Part shown: in pieces, positions 12,150 through 23,900 of the stretch | Numbering within the stretch: position 1 is the first letter of the stretch | Layout of the letters: each line of letters opens with the position of its first letter | Assembly: GCF_027580225.2 (NCBI RefSeq) | Contig: NW_027395284.1 | Location: forward strand, 949,478 to 1,013,477 | Length of the DNA stretch: 64,000 bases | Reading direction: 5' to 3' | Source: Misgurnus anguillicaudatus | Taxonomy: Eukaryota; Chordata; Actinopteri; Cypriniformes; Cobitidae | Notes under the pieces: model-generated | Databases searched by the model: none | What the model saw: only the letters and a program-made list of their open reading frames with translations | Told to the model about the DNA's origin: nothing | Program-made: the position numbers and the translations under genes

Positions 12150-12470
12150 TCAGGTTCACTTTCTCTTCTTCTGTAGGCAGTACAAGTATCGTACAGGTAA
12201 GTTTTCTCACTCTCTTTCTCTCTCTCCACAGGCTGAGTAAGTACGGTGTAGGTAAAGTCCTCCTCATTCTCTTTCTCTCTTTCCACAGGCTGCTGACTCT
12301 CCGCTTGGGACCACGTACAGTAAGTACGGAACAAACAGGGTTCTCCTTGTTTCGTTCTCTTCCTCTCCCTCTACAGGCTGCGGGCTGGGACACAAAGGTA
12401 CAGTTACTTCCAACGCTGGTTGGCTCTCACCTCTCTACTTGGGACGACGTACAGTAAGTACGGTACAGAC
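12150..12470 (+). repeat. Tandem tract resembling arrayed splice sites
   Basis: Pyrimidine-rich stretches ending TGTAG, CCACAG, CCACAG and CTACAG alternate with short segments and GTAAGT-, GTAAAGT-, GTAAGT- and GTACAG-like donors. Putative micro-exons would be 12177-12196, 12232-12251, 12289-12319 and 12377-12397. The motif ACGTACAGTAAGTACGG occurs near 12313 and again near 12447. On the minus strand the same tract encodes a low-complexity repeat with PVEREKE. Whether any splicing occurs is unknown. Confidence 0.5.
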
Positions 12471-13168
12471 AGGATCCTTCTCGTACACTCCTTTCGCTTT
12501 ACTCCACACAGCGACACTCTTGGTCAGATAACAGTCAAGATTTCATAGATGTTACATTTGGGTTGAAAACGTGGTGGACTTACGGCAACTGGACTCCTTC
12601 AATGTGCCAGAGGGTTCGAGACTGTTTCGATGTTGCGTCGGGGACAAACCCTCTCGACGCTCGCTGGGGTTGCAGAGGGGAGAATGTCACGCTGTCTCGC
12701 CGAGCTGAGCGCTGCCCTCTCCTCGCCACTTGCTAGGCGGTGGAACAGTGGTGCCCTTTTGAAGAGGCCTCGGGTCCGGCGATGGTTACCACGGCCCAGT
12801 CTATAGTTACGTCGCTGTGCTAGCCCCAGTCAATCCTTCCTCGGCTCGCCCGCCACACTCACTTAGGGGTAGGGCCGTCCTCCTTTTCCTGGAGTGATTT
12901 ACTATGAACTGGTTTGTAGACAGTGTGTCTTCAAAACTCAATATTTCATACTCACGATCGCTGTAAGCTTCCTTCTAATGTTCTCCTCTTTATTTCACAC
13001 AGGTGATAAACTCCAGCCACACAAACGGGGCTTCTCTTCCCCCAACAGGATTACACAGCGAATTCCTTAGTCACAATGTCTTCAACGTATGTAAACACTC
13101 ACGCTAACTCTGTTACTCCTCTTCGTTGTGTTTCAGTTCCCAGCAATCTCCAATCGTCTTTCCAACCT

Positions 13169-13613
13169 TTAAAGGGGACATATTATGAAAATCTGACTTT
13201 TTCCATGTTTAAGTGCTATAATTGTGTCCCCAGTGCTTCTATCAACCTAGAAAATGTTAAAAAGATCAACCCAATAACTTAGTTTTGGTAAACCATTTTC
13301 TGCAAGCATGTGAAAAATAGGTCATTGTAATTTGGCCCTTATTGTGATGTCAGAATAAGGTAATACCGCCCACTTTATCTGCACTATCCAACCACAGCAC
13401 AACCATTTAGTAGGGAGAGAAAGAGAGAGATAAAATATTTCACAGCACAATTAAGTTTCAATTGCAACAAACCACCATCATTGTGATCAGTGGTTGCACT
13501 TCATCTGTCATTTGCATTTTAAATGACACACCCAAAACGGCACACTTTTGCTCAGACCTATTTTAGACTTAGTTTACATATTAAAAAAAAATCTCATAAT
13601 ATGTCCCCTTTAA
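13169..13613. mobile_element. TTAA-flanked MITE (reverse orientation)
   Basis: A full-length 445-bp member of the AGGGGACATATTATGA family, inverted relative to the copy at 3546 and flanked by TTAA on both sides. It sits inside the 11963-14126 insert. Confidence 0.88.
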
Positions 13614-14567
13614 GGTTTACTACGTCCACACAGCCACGCCAGCTTCAGCCTGGGAGAATAAACAGCCCAACAGCAAGTGCACCAACGAGCCCAACAACTG
13701 CACACAAAAACTTCACTTTTCGGGGTGCTCCTTTAAAAGATCCACGGCTTGCCTTTCTTTCGCCTCCTGTGGCTCTGTCCTCTTTCCGCTCGCTTCCCAG
13801 CGATCCCCGGATCAACAGAGCGTTCGGGCTCTTCAAAAGGTGCGTGTCTTCAATCTGCCCTTGGCAAAGGAGCTTTCCCCGTGTCGATCGCTTTTCTTCT
13901 TGTGTCTCTGCAGAGCTTTTTAAGTGCCTCATCTTCACACAGCCTCCAATCGTACTTTACTTAACTGATTCGTTGCACCTGTGGCTCGTAAGGTCCTGAT
14001 TTTGTTGTCCTGGAAACCAGGAAGTACTGGTGTGTTGTGAAATGCGGCCTGGGCGGAAACCATCTTCGGGCGGAACCAATCTCTGTCACTTTTGGTTCCG
14101 CCCTCCAATAGTCACCTTGTGACATCGACTTTGTGCAGTTTGCTTCAGCAATGCACAAATGTTTGCTGTAAAATAATACTGCAGTTGCTTAAAAACAAAT
14201 TACTTTAAATTAGTAAAAGGGCCAAGAGACCAACTAAAGCAAACCTTCACCATTCTTATGGTGGCATTTTGTTGTTGTTGTTTTTTTCTGTTAATTCCTT
14301 CTACAGCTGTGGCTGAAGTTAGTTGTAGTTCTTGTGTTTCTCTTTTCTTCAGTGATCTTGATTGTTAACAACAGGTGTTCATCATTAATGCGCAATCACC
14401 AGATAATTAATCAATTATCTCATGAAATTTAACTCCTTGATGACTTGGGATTTATGACTTGAGAGACTTGATTTTGACTTGAAGGTCCCACCTCTGCTAT
14501 TTGGTGTTTATATAATCCACACCAAAATCAGTGTTAAAAAAGACTGGTGTTAAAAATATAACTCTGA

Positions 14568-15555
14568 GGCCTAGTCCACACGGACACGGGTATTTTTATA
14601 ACCATGAGTTTTTTCACGCGGTTCAGCTGTTTGTCCACACGAAACCGCAGTTTCAGGGCACTAAAACGGAGCATATTTGAAAACCCTGGCCAGGGTGAGC
14701 TTTTTAAGAAACCCCGGTTACAGTGGTGTCGTGTAGAGAGTAAAACCGGGGGTTTTGCCCTGCGACGTCAGAGTGTACGCCGCTATCCACTGTGTTTAAC
14801 GTCAAGATTGTGCGCCGCTGACGGCTTTGTTGATGATTCTGTGCAATGGCGAACGCATCTTGCTAATAATAACTGTGCTAACAGGGCTTCTAACATGTAT
14901 ACAGATAGATGCTCAGTTATCTCACTATATTGCGGAACACAATTTGGGTTATATCCCCGCCTGCTGGTGTGGCATGCTCTTGACAGCGCTTGATAGCGTG
15001 CTTTTGCCTTATCGTGTGGATGAATATTTAATTTAAAGGGGACATATTATGAAAATCAGACTTTTTCCATGTTTAAGTGCTATAATTGTGTTCCCAGTGC
15101 TTCTATCAACCTAGAAAATGTTAAAAAGATCAACCCAATAACTTAGTTTTGGTAAACCATTTTCTGCAAGCATGTGAAAAATAGGTCATTGTCATTTGGC
15201 CCTTATTGTGATGTCAGAATAAGGTAATACCGCCCCCTTTATCTGCACTATCCAACCACAGCACAACCATTTAGTATGGAGAGAAAGAGAGAGATAAAAT
15301 ATTTCACAGCACAATTGAGTTTCAATTGCAACAAACCACCATCATTGTGATCAGTGGTTGCACTTCATCCGCTCATTTGCATTTTAAATGACACACCCAA
15401 AATGGCACACTTTTGCTCAGACCTATTTTAGACTTAGTTTTCATCTTAAAAAAAATCTCATAATATGTCCCCTTTAAACCGAGCACGTGTGGACGGGATT
15501 TTTTTTTAGGGAAAACTCCGGTTATAAATATACCCGTGTTCGTGTGGACTTGGCC
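14568..15555. mobile_element. PIF/Harbinger-like MITE, TSD TGA
   Basis: The ends GGCCTAGTCC and GGACTTGGCC form imperfect TIRs that continue inward (ACACGGACACGGGTATTTT). The element is flanked by TGA at 14565-14567 and 15556-15558. The same host sequence without the insert occurs near 16065 (ACTCTGAATCAGTG), which gives the 3-bp duplication directly. A 3-bp TSD suggests PIF/Harbinger. A TTAA MITE (15033-15477) is nested inside. No transposase is present. Confidence 0.75.
15033..15477. mobile_element. TTAA-flanked MITE (reverse orientation)
   Basis: A 445-bp member of the AGGGGACATATTATGA family inserted in the Harbinger-like MITE. The TTAA flanks and both TIRs are complete. It is very similar to the copy at 13169-13613. 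Confidence 0.88.
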
Positions 15556-15615
15556 TGAATCAGTGTTAAAGTTAATGAGATAATGAAGTAATGATTAAGA
15601 CAGTAATGGTGAACA

Positions 15616-15954
15616 CCTTCTTCTTCTTCTTCCTTTATTTCTTAACGCCATTCCAGCATCTACGGCTATATTCATGGCGAGAACCAGTTAATCCATACAC
15701 AAGTTTATTTAGACAAGTTGATTTTATACACAAGTTGGGGGAGGGACAATTTGGTATCTCCAATTTGCCTAACTTGCGTGTTTTTGGCCTTTGCTATGGT
15801 GGTTATTTTTAGACATCTAACAGGTCAGATGTGCGTTTTACAGAAAAATAAAATTTCTCAACCAATCAGAATAAAGCATTCAATACCCCTTTGGTATTAA
15901 AACATTATACACCTTGTGAAGAAGATCTTTACATTTTGTGCAGCTGTTCATATA
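15616..15954. other. Intergenic, repeat-derived
   Basis: Contains a TTC-rich run and a segment around CAACCAATCAGAATAAAGCA that recurs in altered form near 53080. No gene was recognised. Confidence 0.4.
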
Positions 15955-17149
15955 GACAGGAAAATCCCCAGTGTTAAATTAATTCTATCAGTGTTAAAGC
16001 AACACTATTTGGTGTTTATCTAATCCACACCAAGATCGGTGTTAAAAAAGACTGGTGTTAAAAATATAACTCTGAATCAGTGTTAAAGTTAATGAGACAA
16101 TGAAGTGATGATTAAGACATTAATGGTGAACACCTGCTGGTCATTCAAATCAATTACATTTTGGACATTTTCCTGTCTCTAAATTTTTTTTATTGTTTCG
16201 TTTTCTGGAGAAAATACTAAAATAATAAAGAAAGACAAATTATTAAATGCAATAGATAAATACTGTTGGGTGTATGCCTCCAAAAGCTGCAATCTTTCAC
16301 GTTTGCCTCTCTATCAGCATCTCTGTTTGAAAAATAAAATGATAACTTGCAGAGTTATTTTCTAATTGGATAAGTTTAACTTCTAAACAGCTGTCAGAAC
16401 AAAATACAAGTGCTCAACTATTCCAGCATCCACATGCGTGATTTAGTAGACAAATCTTCTTTCTGACGTGATGTCTCACAAGTCAAATAGACATTTATCA
16501 CAAAATGTATCACATTAAATCTTAAGTTTGTGTTTGTTATGAGTTCATTTGAAGTCACCATTACTGTGATTAGTGTTTCCTTTAGTTAGTTTGTTCTTTG
16601 ACCTTCACTGATCTAACTCTTCTCTTTTGGCATTAGCAACAATGTTTTAGTAAGACCACTTGTTCATTGCTTCATGTAGAGGGAAAACCTTCCAGACCTT
16701 CTCAGTTTTTTTGTTATATTCTACTCTACAAATCATTGAAACATTTGATCACAAATTAATTATGAAGAAACAGGCATATGAAAAAGCTCTATGCAAATGA
16801 TATTGTATTGAATGAGACTGCCATAATGTTTTAGTGTGTTTTTTTTGCTTAAGAGAGACTTCATGATTTCTGATATAAATCTCAACAATGGTGACAGTTA
16901 ATGGTAAGAAAGTTTTTTATATTACTTTCTCCAGAAAAAGAGTCAACAAAATAAAAATTTTAAGACAGGAACAATTCCAAAATTGAGTTGATTTGACACG
17001 GAATGACCAGCAGGTGTTCACTGTTAATGACTCAATCACTTCATTATCTTATTAACTTTAACACTGATTTAGTGTTTTTTTAACACCAATCTTGGTGTGG
17101 ATTATATAAACACTGAGCAGTGTTAATTTAACACTGGGGATTTTGCTGT
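15955..17149. mobile_element. Palindromic element, TIR ACAGGAAAATCCCCAGTG
   Basis: A 1.2-kb element whose ~190-bp inverted ends read from ACAGGAAAATCCCCAGTG to its near-complement (CACTGGGGATTTTGCTGT). TGTTAAA/TTTAACA words recur within the ends. The interior shares a CACCATTACTGTGATTAG module with the palindromes near 11 kb and 31 kb. No open frame. It lies about 120 bp downstream of receptor exon 4, hence probably in that gene's intron. Confidence 0.75.
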
Positions 17150-17271
17150 GTAATATTCCAGACTTTGCTGTGCTTTGCTTTGTAAATTTCAAAGTGTATC
17201 TTTAGATCACTATAACTATCTCTATTATAAAGTGGGAAAAGGCCAAAAATGATATTCTAATAAATTCTCAC

Positions 17272-18117
17272 CTTTCTATGATGATAAGGTCTGGAGTCCA
17301 AAAGAATTCTTTTTGAACTGTAAATGTGTTAATGTCACAAAGAGCTTCAGGGCTCCAAGCTATCGCTGCATACCAGTGCTGCAAAAGTGTTTGAACTTTG
17401 AGATGATTGACATTTAAAAAAAAGTATATAATTGATGATAGTTTTACAACACTTACAGTTCTCATTTTAAATTTTGTTGAGATAGTCTGAGCTTTCTCAT
17501 TCTGTGAATAAAAGCAAATGTTTAGTGATGAACCACAACTGCTTGACATCTCAAATTCTGTAATGATCCATATAAAGAGAGTAAATCATGCTGGACTCAT
17601 ACCACATCTGTGATCGAGGTCACAAACAAAAACACAGAAACCACGGTGGTTTTATTTTCAGTGAAGGGCCGCCTTTTAAATATATTGCTTGTTTCAGACA
17701 AGTCCTTGCCAAACAAACCATACAGTTCATCATAAGCCCAGGAATAATAATCATAATTGCAATTATTTTCATCAGCAGACATCCAACCTGCAAACATGAC
17801 ACTCAATATAACACAGCTCAAATATATTCACCAAACAGTAAGCAAAATATGTTTTTGTTAAAAGTTTTCTACTTAACCCTTTTGGTCTGCCACACAGAGC
17901 AAACTACACAGACAAGAACCAAACCAAGAATACACCTTGCTACAAGTTTTAACAGTAAAAACATTTACTGTACAGTGTGTCTTTAAATTAGTACTTTCAA
18001 CTAAATGTGTTTTATTGGAGAACTATTATAAAACACAATACGCAACACAAATGATAACTATTTTAAAAGGTACTTACTGACTAATGCAAGAGAAATGGTT
18101 ACCCAGTGAAGGTACAT
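17272..18117 (-). CDS. Cys-loop receptor, 5-HT3-like, 5' exons only
   Basis: Four minus-strand exons join in frame: exon 1 18117-18078 (ATG, hydrophobic start MYLHWVTISLALV, likely signal peptide), exon 2 17787-17603, exon 3 17501-17457, exon 4 17378-17272. Every junction has an AG acceptor and GT donor (for example GTAAGT after exons 1 and 3). The 377 nt encode about 125 residues of the extracellular ligand-binding domain. NEKAQTISTKF matches the conserved NEKxQ segment of 5-HT3/nicotinic receptors, and the 45-nt exon 3 has the size of that exon in these families. FFWTPDLIIIE corresponds to the WxPDI segment. The later exons (Cys-loop, four membrane helices) were not found between 17271 and 1. 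The gene may have a giant transposon-filled intron, or be a fragment. The subtype is not assignable. Confidence 0.72.
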
Positions 18118-18439
18118 GACCAGTAGTTTAATAAAACCCTGTCTGATATACTTTTGATGGAGGATGAAGATTCACTTTGGTACACATTATTGTCATTTGG
18201 TCAGATTTATACACTGTGAGTGACAAACACGCTCCACCTGCTGCTTTCTGTCATCTTACTGTTGTTCTGTCACTATAAAGATTTATTTAAATATTATAAT
18301 TTAAAATATAAACACACATTTGGGGCAATGCGTGCTCAGGTTTTATTGTCTTATGTAAATGTTTTGTAGTTTCAGCTGATGTTGAAATAAGGAGTGGAAC
18401 AAGCACTGAAGCATAAATAAATATTAACTTAACAATACA

Positions 18440-18442
<3 letters not shown>
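18118..18442. other. Upstream region of the receptor fragment
   Basis: AT-rich sequence 5' of the putative start codon (minus-strand gene). I see no distinct promoter element or gene. Confidence 0.4.

Positions 18443-18532
<90 letters not shown>
18443..18532. repeat. (AT)n microsatellite
   Basis: About 45 uninterrupted AT dinucleotides. The minus-strand open frame over it (18287-18559) is a by-product of the repeat. Confidence 0.97.
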
Positions 18533-18534
<2 letters not shown>

Positions 18535-20049
18535 TCACCAAAAAGCGTACAAATGACACGCAGTGTGATTACACTGAAAAAAACTACTTGTAAAATTTAC
18601 TTAAAGATGCCATTTGTAATAATTGAGGTAAAAGATTTTAAAAAATGAATGAGAAGTAATAAGGGCAAAGATGTCATTAAAAAAATGACAAGGTATAGTG
18701 CAGCAGAGATATCAATCTGAATTAGCATGCTAAATTACTAGCTACAGCCCGACAGGTGTCGTAATACCAGTTTTGACCATGGGAGGCGGTATGCAGGCCA
18801 CGTACATAACCGTCAGCCAAACTGCTATACACAAATAAGTCGCATGTGTGGGAACTTGTACAGCCCGCTACTACAGCTGCGTCCGAAAACTAAGGCAGCT
18901 GGCTTGTTGACTTAAGAGGCATGAAGGCAGCTCAGAGAAATGCAATTCGGACAGCCATGGATTCGGACATGCCTTCCTGCCTTGCAATAGGGTTTTCGGA
19001 CGCATTTCAGTTCAGGGAAGAGAGCGGGAGAATGGCTGAAGCAAGAGACATTTACCACAACCATTCGCTGCAGGGAACAACGCGCTCGGAATCACAAATA
19101 AAATCTGACAAATAAAGGAACCGAACCAGAGTAAATACTGGCATTGCTTTTCTTCGCTGGAGACAACTAATGGACATGAAAGAAATGAGGTTCTGCTCCA
19201 TCTGAAAGCAGCTGATGGCGATTAACTTTTAATCAAGAAACCGGCTTCACTGACGAGAAGCGCAATGACTATCGCATGCAAATTATCGCGCATCCTTAGC
19301 TGTTATCGTTTAATAGTTAGATCTACCCACAGATCCGATCCGGTTTTCACCCGTTATCTACCAAGCTGATGCTAAAATGTAACATTAGCTAAGAAGCTTG
19401 AAATGTCTTCGATGATAATGAACACTAAATGGACGCACGAAACGTAGCGGAAAACATTGCAATTTTAATGAGACCGAATGTTTTTTGTGACTAATTATAA
19501 CTTACTTAGTTGCTAATGTAAATCAAACTTGATATATGCTGCTAAATTAAAATAGACCAACTCACTTTCTGGAGGTATACTGCCCCCATCTGTTTGGAGT
19601 GTGGAGTATGAATTTATTTATTTTTTGACGGACATTTTAAATGGTCCCTTTAAAAAAATCCTCGTAACAATTTGCACAAACTTTTTTTTAAGTAAAATTT
19701 ACTTCTTTTTTATAAGTAAAACTTACCTACTAAAATCAAATAAAATTTACTTAAAATTGCATGATAAAACATATGTTAAATAATTAATTAAATGTTACTT
19801 AATTATTTTATTTAGAAGTTAGATTTATTTTAATCATTTAGGTAAAGTCTATTAGTTTTTTTTTTGAAAATTGAAGCATTGCTGTCCTAATAATATTAAA
19901 TAAATCATATTTTCTGTTTGTTTATTCTGTTTATTTTTCTTGTAATCTAATTACAGTTACTTCTGATGTAACTAAATACTGTGTATGGACTCTTATGTTA
20001 ACTGTAATACAAAGGTGGATTTAACATGGTTTAAGTTTAAAATTCTCAC
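18533..20049. other. Repeat-derived intergenic sequence
   Basis: Contains ACACTGAAAAAAAC followed by TAAAATTTACTT words, which recur at 19670-19770 and 29170-29520 and look like remnants of a MITE family. Another segment around GCGTCCGAAAACTAAGGC (18881) with a later GGACAGCC looks transposon-derived. The short open frame 18921-19115 lies in it and is not a gene. Confidence 0.45.
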
Positions 20050-20954
20050 TTACCGTTTTCATGCCCAGCATGAAAACGGTAAGACTCCGCTTGTCATTGT
20101 AACCTGCACTACTTGCCACATGTACAGTTTAGCTTCTTCCGTCAGCATAGAGGGGTTTACATGTGCTAAGTGTATTGAAGTAGTAAGGCTGACGGAGAAG
20201 GTTGCAGAACTAGAAGCATGCATCCGAACGCTAGTTGAGGACAGTAAGACCGCTAATGTTAATGTTACAAACACTGTTTCGGGTGCGCCTAGTGTTAAGC
20301 GTAATACACTTGGCTCGGTTCCGACTTCAGAGTCAAGGCGGCTGACTAACTGGGTGACTGTCAGGCGGCCTAGTCGCATTCGGCATCCAAATCACGTTCC
20401 TGTTTTAATATCAAACAGATTTTCTCCACTCAGCAATACACCGGCTGAGACATCTGTTAAAGGTGCCCTGGTTATTGGAGATTCTATACTCAGGAACGTT
20501 GGCATTGAGGCACCAGCCACCATAGTCGATTGTATACCGGGAGCCAGAGCGTCTGACATTAGATCCAAACTTAAAGTGCTGGCTAATGCTAACCGTAAGT
20601 TTTCTAAGATTGTTATTCACGCCGGCACGAATGACACCAGACTCCGCCAGTCGGAGATCACCAAAGATACTATTAAAGAGGTGTGTGAAATTGCAAAAAC
20701 AATGTCAGACAATGTAATTTGCTCTGGTCCCCTCCCCGCCTACCGGGGGGGATGAAACTTACAGTAGATTAGTGTCTCTTCATGGCTGGATGTCAAAGTG
20801 GTGCCCTCAGCATAACGTAGGGTTTATAGACAATTGGAAGCATTTCCGGGGAAGACCTGACCTGCTAAAGAGAGATGGCCTCCATCCGTCTCCGGAAGGA
20901 AGTGCTATACTCTCTAGAAATCTGACCAATAGTCTTACTTTTGATATTGTCTGA
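19985..20954 (+). pseudogene. LINE ORF1, SGNH-esterase-like, frameshifted
   Basis: The predicted protein has a CTTC...CAKC cysteine pair set near residues 42-63, a short helical stretch ([18 protein letters not shown]) and then an SGNH-hydrolase-like domain. Its motifs are IGDSILRN (GDS-like block), AGTNDTR (GxND block) and DGLHPS (D..H block). The last lies in a different frame: at 20745-20751 a run of seven G is one base too long and shifts the frame just before DETYSRL. The first in-frame ATG at 19985 may lie upstream of the true start. ORF1 products of this group bind RNA, and the esterase role is unclear. Confidence 0.8.
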
Positions 20955-23900
20955 CTATCCAGGGCCCAGGTCAGGAAACAGACAGATCGGCTTACCCATC
21001 AGTCTGTTAGCTGCCTTGACATGTCAAGATCACATATATCCCAGCACATAGAGCCTTGTTTAACAGAGTACCAACACATCTCGACTGTGTCTGTTCCTCG
21101 AACAAATAAATACAGAGCACCGTTTACCTCGTCTCGTACAAATCTTATTAACATAAAACTAGAACATAATACATTAACAGATGAAACTCAAATGTTAAAA
21201 TTCGGCCTTCTTAACATTAGATCACTTACCAACAAAGAACCAATTATCAATGAAATAATTACTGACCAAAACTTAGATGCACTCTGTTTAACAGAAACCT
21301 GGCTTAAAGCAGACGATTACACCAGTTTAAACAAATCCACCCCACAAGACTATTATTATAAACATGTTCCTCGTCTAATAGGGAGAGGGGGTGGTGTAGC
21401 TACAATATACAATAAAATTTTCAAAGTAAACCATAAATCCAACCTAAAATTTAATTCGTTTGAAATAATACTGTTAAATATGGAAATAACTGATCGCAAC
21501 AACAAACGGCTTTCGTTAATTTTAGCTACCATATATAGGCCTCCAGGCCACCACACAGATTTTCTTAAAGAAATAGCAGACTTCCTATCTGAGCTTACAG
21601 TCACTGTAGATAAAGCTCGTATCGTTGGTGATTTTAATATCCATGTGGATAATCCAAAAGATGCATTAGGACGTGCGTTTATGGATGTTCTAAATTCTCT
21701 CGGCATTAAACAAAACGTGTCAGGGCCCACGCATACTCGTAATCACACACTAGACTTAATTCTGTCACTCGGACTCAATATTAATGACATCGAAATATCA
21801 CCCCAGAGCGATGCCGTTTCAGACCATTGCCTTCTGTCATACACAATACTTCTATAGATAGGACCGCTCAGTCTACAACATGTTACAGATTAGCCAGAAC
21901 AATAATTTCCACCACTAAATATAGCTTTATTAGCACTCTTCCAGACCTGTCTCAAATGAAACATGTAGCAGATAATCGTGAAGATCTAGATATTATAATA
22001 GAAAACCTGAACAACGTCTGCTCTAGCACGTTGGATGTCGTTGCTCCCATTCGGTAAAAAGAGAATCAAAGAAAAACCGCCAGCTCCATGGTATGACCAT
22101 CATACTGCAGCCCTTAAAAAAGTAGCTAGAAAAATGGAAAGAAACTACCGAAGCACAAAGTTAGAGGTATGGCGTTCAGCATGGAAAGAGAGTGTTCAAC
22201 ACTACAGACAGGCTATTAAAACTGCCAGATCTACCTATCTCAGTACGCTTATTAAAGAAAATCATAACAACCCTCGTTTTCTATTTAGCACAGTTGCGAA
22301 ACTGACTAGAAACAAAGAACAAACAGAAACCAATAGTAAACTCCAACACAATAGTGATGACTTCATGAACTTCTTTACTAACAAAATTATGTTTATTAGG
22401 GAAAACATAGAAACTACGCAAGCAGCCACCACTCTACCCAATAGTACATTTTCCACTAGATTACCAAACGAACATCTTGAGTCATTTAATCCTACTACAA
22501 TAGAAGAGCTCTCTAAACAGGTAACGTCATCCAAATCATCGTCCTGTATACTAGACCCCGTTCCCACAAAATTACTAAAAGAGGTATTTCATGTAGTGTC
22601 AGACACGGTACTTAATATCTTTAACTCATCTCTAGAATTAGGATACGTTCCAACAGCTTTCAAACTAGCAGTTATTAGACCGCTCAATAAAAAGCAAAAC
22701 CTTGACCAGGGAGATCTTAATAACTTTAGACCAATCTCAAATCTACCTTTTCTTTCTAAAATATTAGAAAAAGTAGTGGTAAGCCAGCTACGCACATTCG
22801 TAGAAAATAATAATACATATGAAAAGTTCCAATCAGGATTCAGGCCCCACCATAGCACAGAGACAGCGCTGCTTAGAGTTACAAATGACCTCCTATTAAC
22901 ATCCGATCGTGGTGAAATCTCAATCCTTATATTACTAGACCTTAGTGCAGCCTTTGACACAATAGATCACACAATCTTACTCAATAGACTAGAAAACTAT
23001 GTTGGCATCAGTGGTCAGGCGTTAGCCTGATTCAGATCGTATCTAACCAATCGATATCACTTTGTTTATGTAAATGAGGAAGAGTCATATCACTCCCCCG
23101 TTAAATACGGCATACATCAGGGATCAGTACTAGGCCCTATCCTATTCTCGTTATATATGTTACCTCTAGGAAACATTATCAGGAAACATAACATAAGTTT
23201 TCACTGCTATGCGGATGATACCCAGCTTTACATCTCGTCGCATCCTAGCGAAACCCACCAGTTTTCTAAGCTAACAGACTGCATTAGTGATATTAGCGAC
23301 TGGATGGCACAAAACTTTCTTATGCTAAACTCCAATAAGACAGAGATACTTATTATTGAACCGAATCGCTACAAACATAATATGTCAGATTACAAGTTGC
23401 CCATAGATGGCTGCACGGTGGTGCCATCTTCCACGGTTAAGAATTTAGGCGTAATGTTCGACAGCAATCTATCTTTTGATAGTCATATTGCCAACATCTG
23501 CCGCACAGCATTCTTCCATCTTAGAAATATCTCAAAAATACGCCATATGCTGTCTGCATCAGACGCAGAAAAGCTTATACATGCTTTTATGACCTCTAGA
23601 ATAGACTATTGTAACTCGTTACTCGGGGGATGCCATGCAAATCAGGTAAACAAGCTACAGCTGGTTCAAAACGCCGCCGCAAGAGTGCTTACTCGATTTA
23701 AAAAGTATGACCACATCAGTCCAATTCTGGCATCTTTACACTGGCTACCAGTTAAATATCGCATACAATTTAAAATATTACTAATCACCTACAAAGCCTT
23801 AAATGGCCTAGCGCCCTCGTATATTAAAGAACTACTATCAGAATACAATCCATCACGTAAACTGCGCTCACAAAATTCTGGTCACTTAATTATCCCTAAA

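Larger units (their letters stand above)
11963..14126. mobile_element. Unclassified insert with GATGTCACA inverted ends
   Basis: The right arm of the hAT palindrome is broken here. The insert begins GATGTCACA and ends TGTGACATC. It is GC-richer than its surroundings and holds a splice-site-like tandem tract (12150-12470) and a TTAA MITE (13169-13613). Open frames such as 13523-13999 and 13645-13938 lie on opposite strands and resemble no protein I know. I could not define a target duplication. Confidence 0.6.
10798..14496. mobile_element. hAT-type foldback transposon with 8-bp TSD
   Basis: The termini are CAGAGGTGGGACC and GGTCCCACCTCTG, flanked by direct repeats CTATTTGG at 10790-10797 and 14497-14504. 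The TIR sequence and 8-bp duplication are typical of hAT. The element is a large palindrome with its centre near 11555; the arms run outward for about 750 bp. The right arm is interrupted by a 2.2-kb insertion (11963-14126). The uninterrupted target occurs at about 16006. No transposase frame is present, so it is non-autonomous. Confidence 0.85.
10755..15615. mobile_element. Foldback element copy 1, broken up by nested insertions
   Basis: Three separated pieces (10755-10797, 14497-14567, 15556-about 15615) read in order as one copy of the element seen intact at 15955-17149. It starts with ACAGGAAAATCCCCAGTG. A hAT element and a Harbinger-like MITE split it. The 3' part is missing beyond about 15615. 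Confidence 0.7.

Noticed and set aside
13523..13999. A 158-codon plus-strand frame in the GC-richer insert
   Set aside because: It begins inside a MITE and overlaps an opposite-strand frame; no recognisable domain.
14604..15036. Open frames at the left part of the Harbinger-like MITE
   Set aside because: They start in the inverted-repeat end and match no transposase; they probably arise by chance in CG-richer DNA.
17588..17986. A 132-codon plus-strand frame
   Set aside because: It is the antisense shadow of receptor exon 2 and its intron; splice sites and family similarity support the minus strand.
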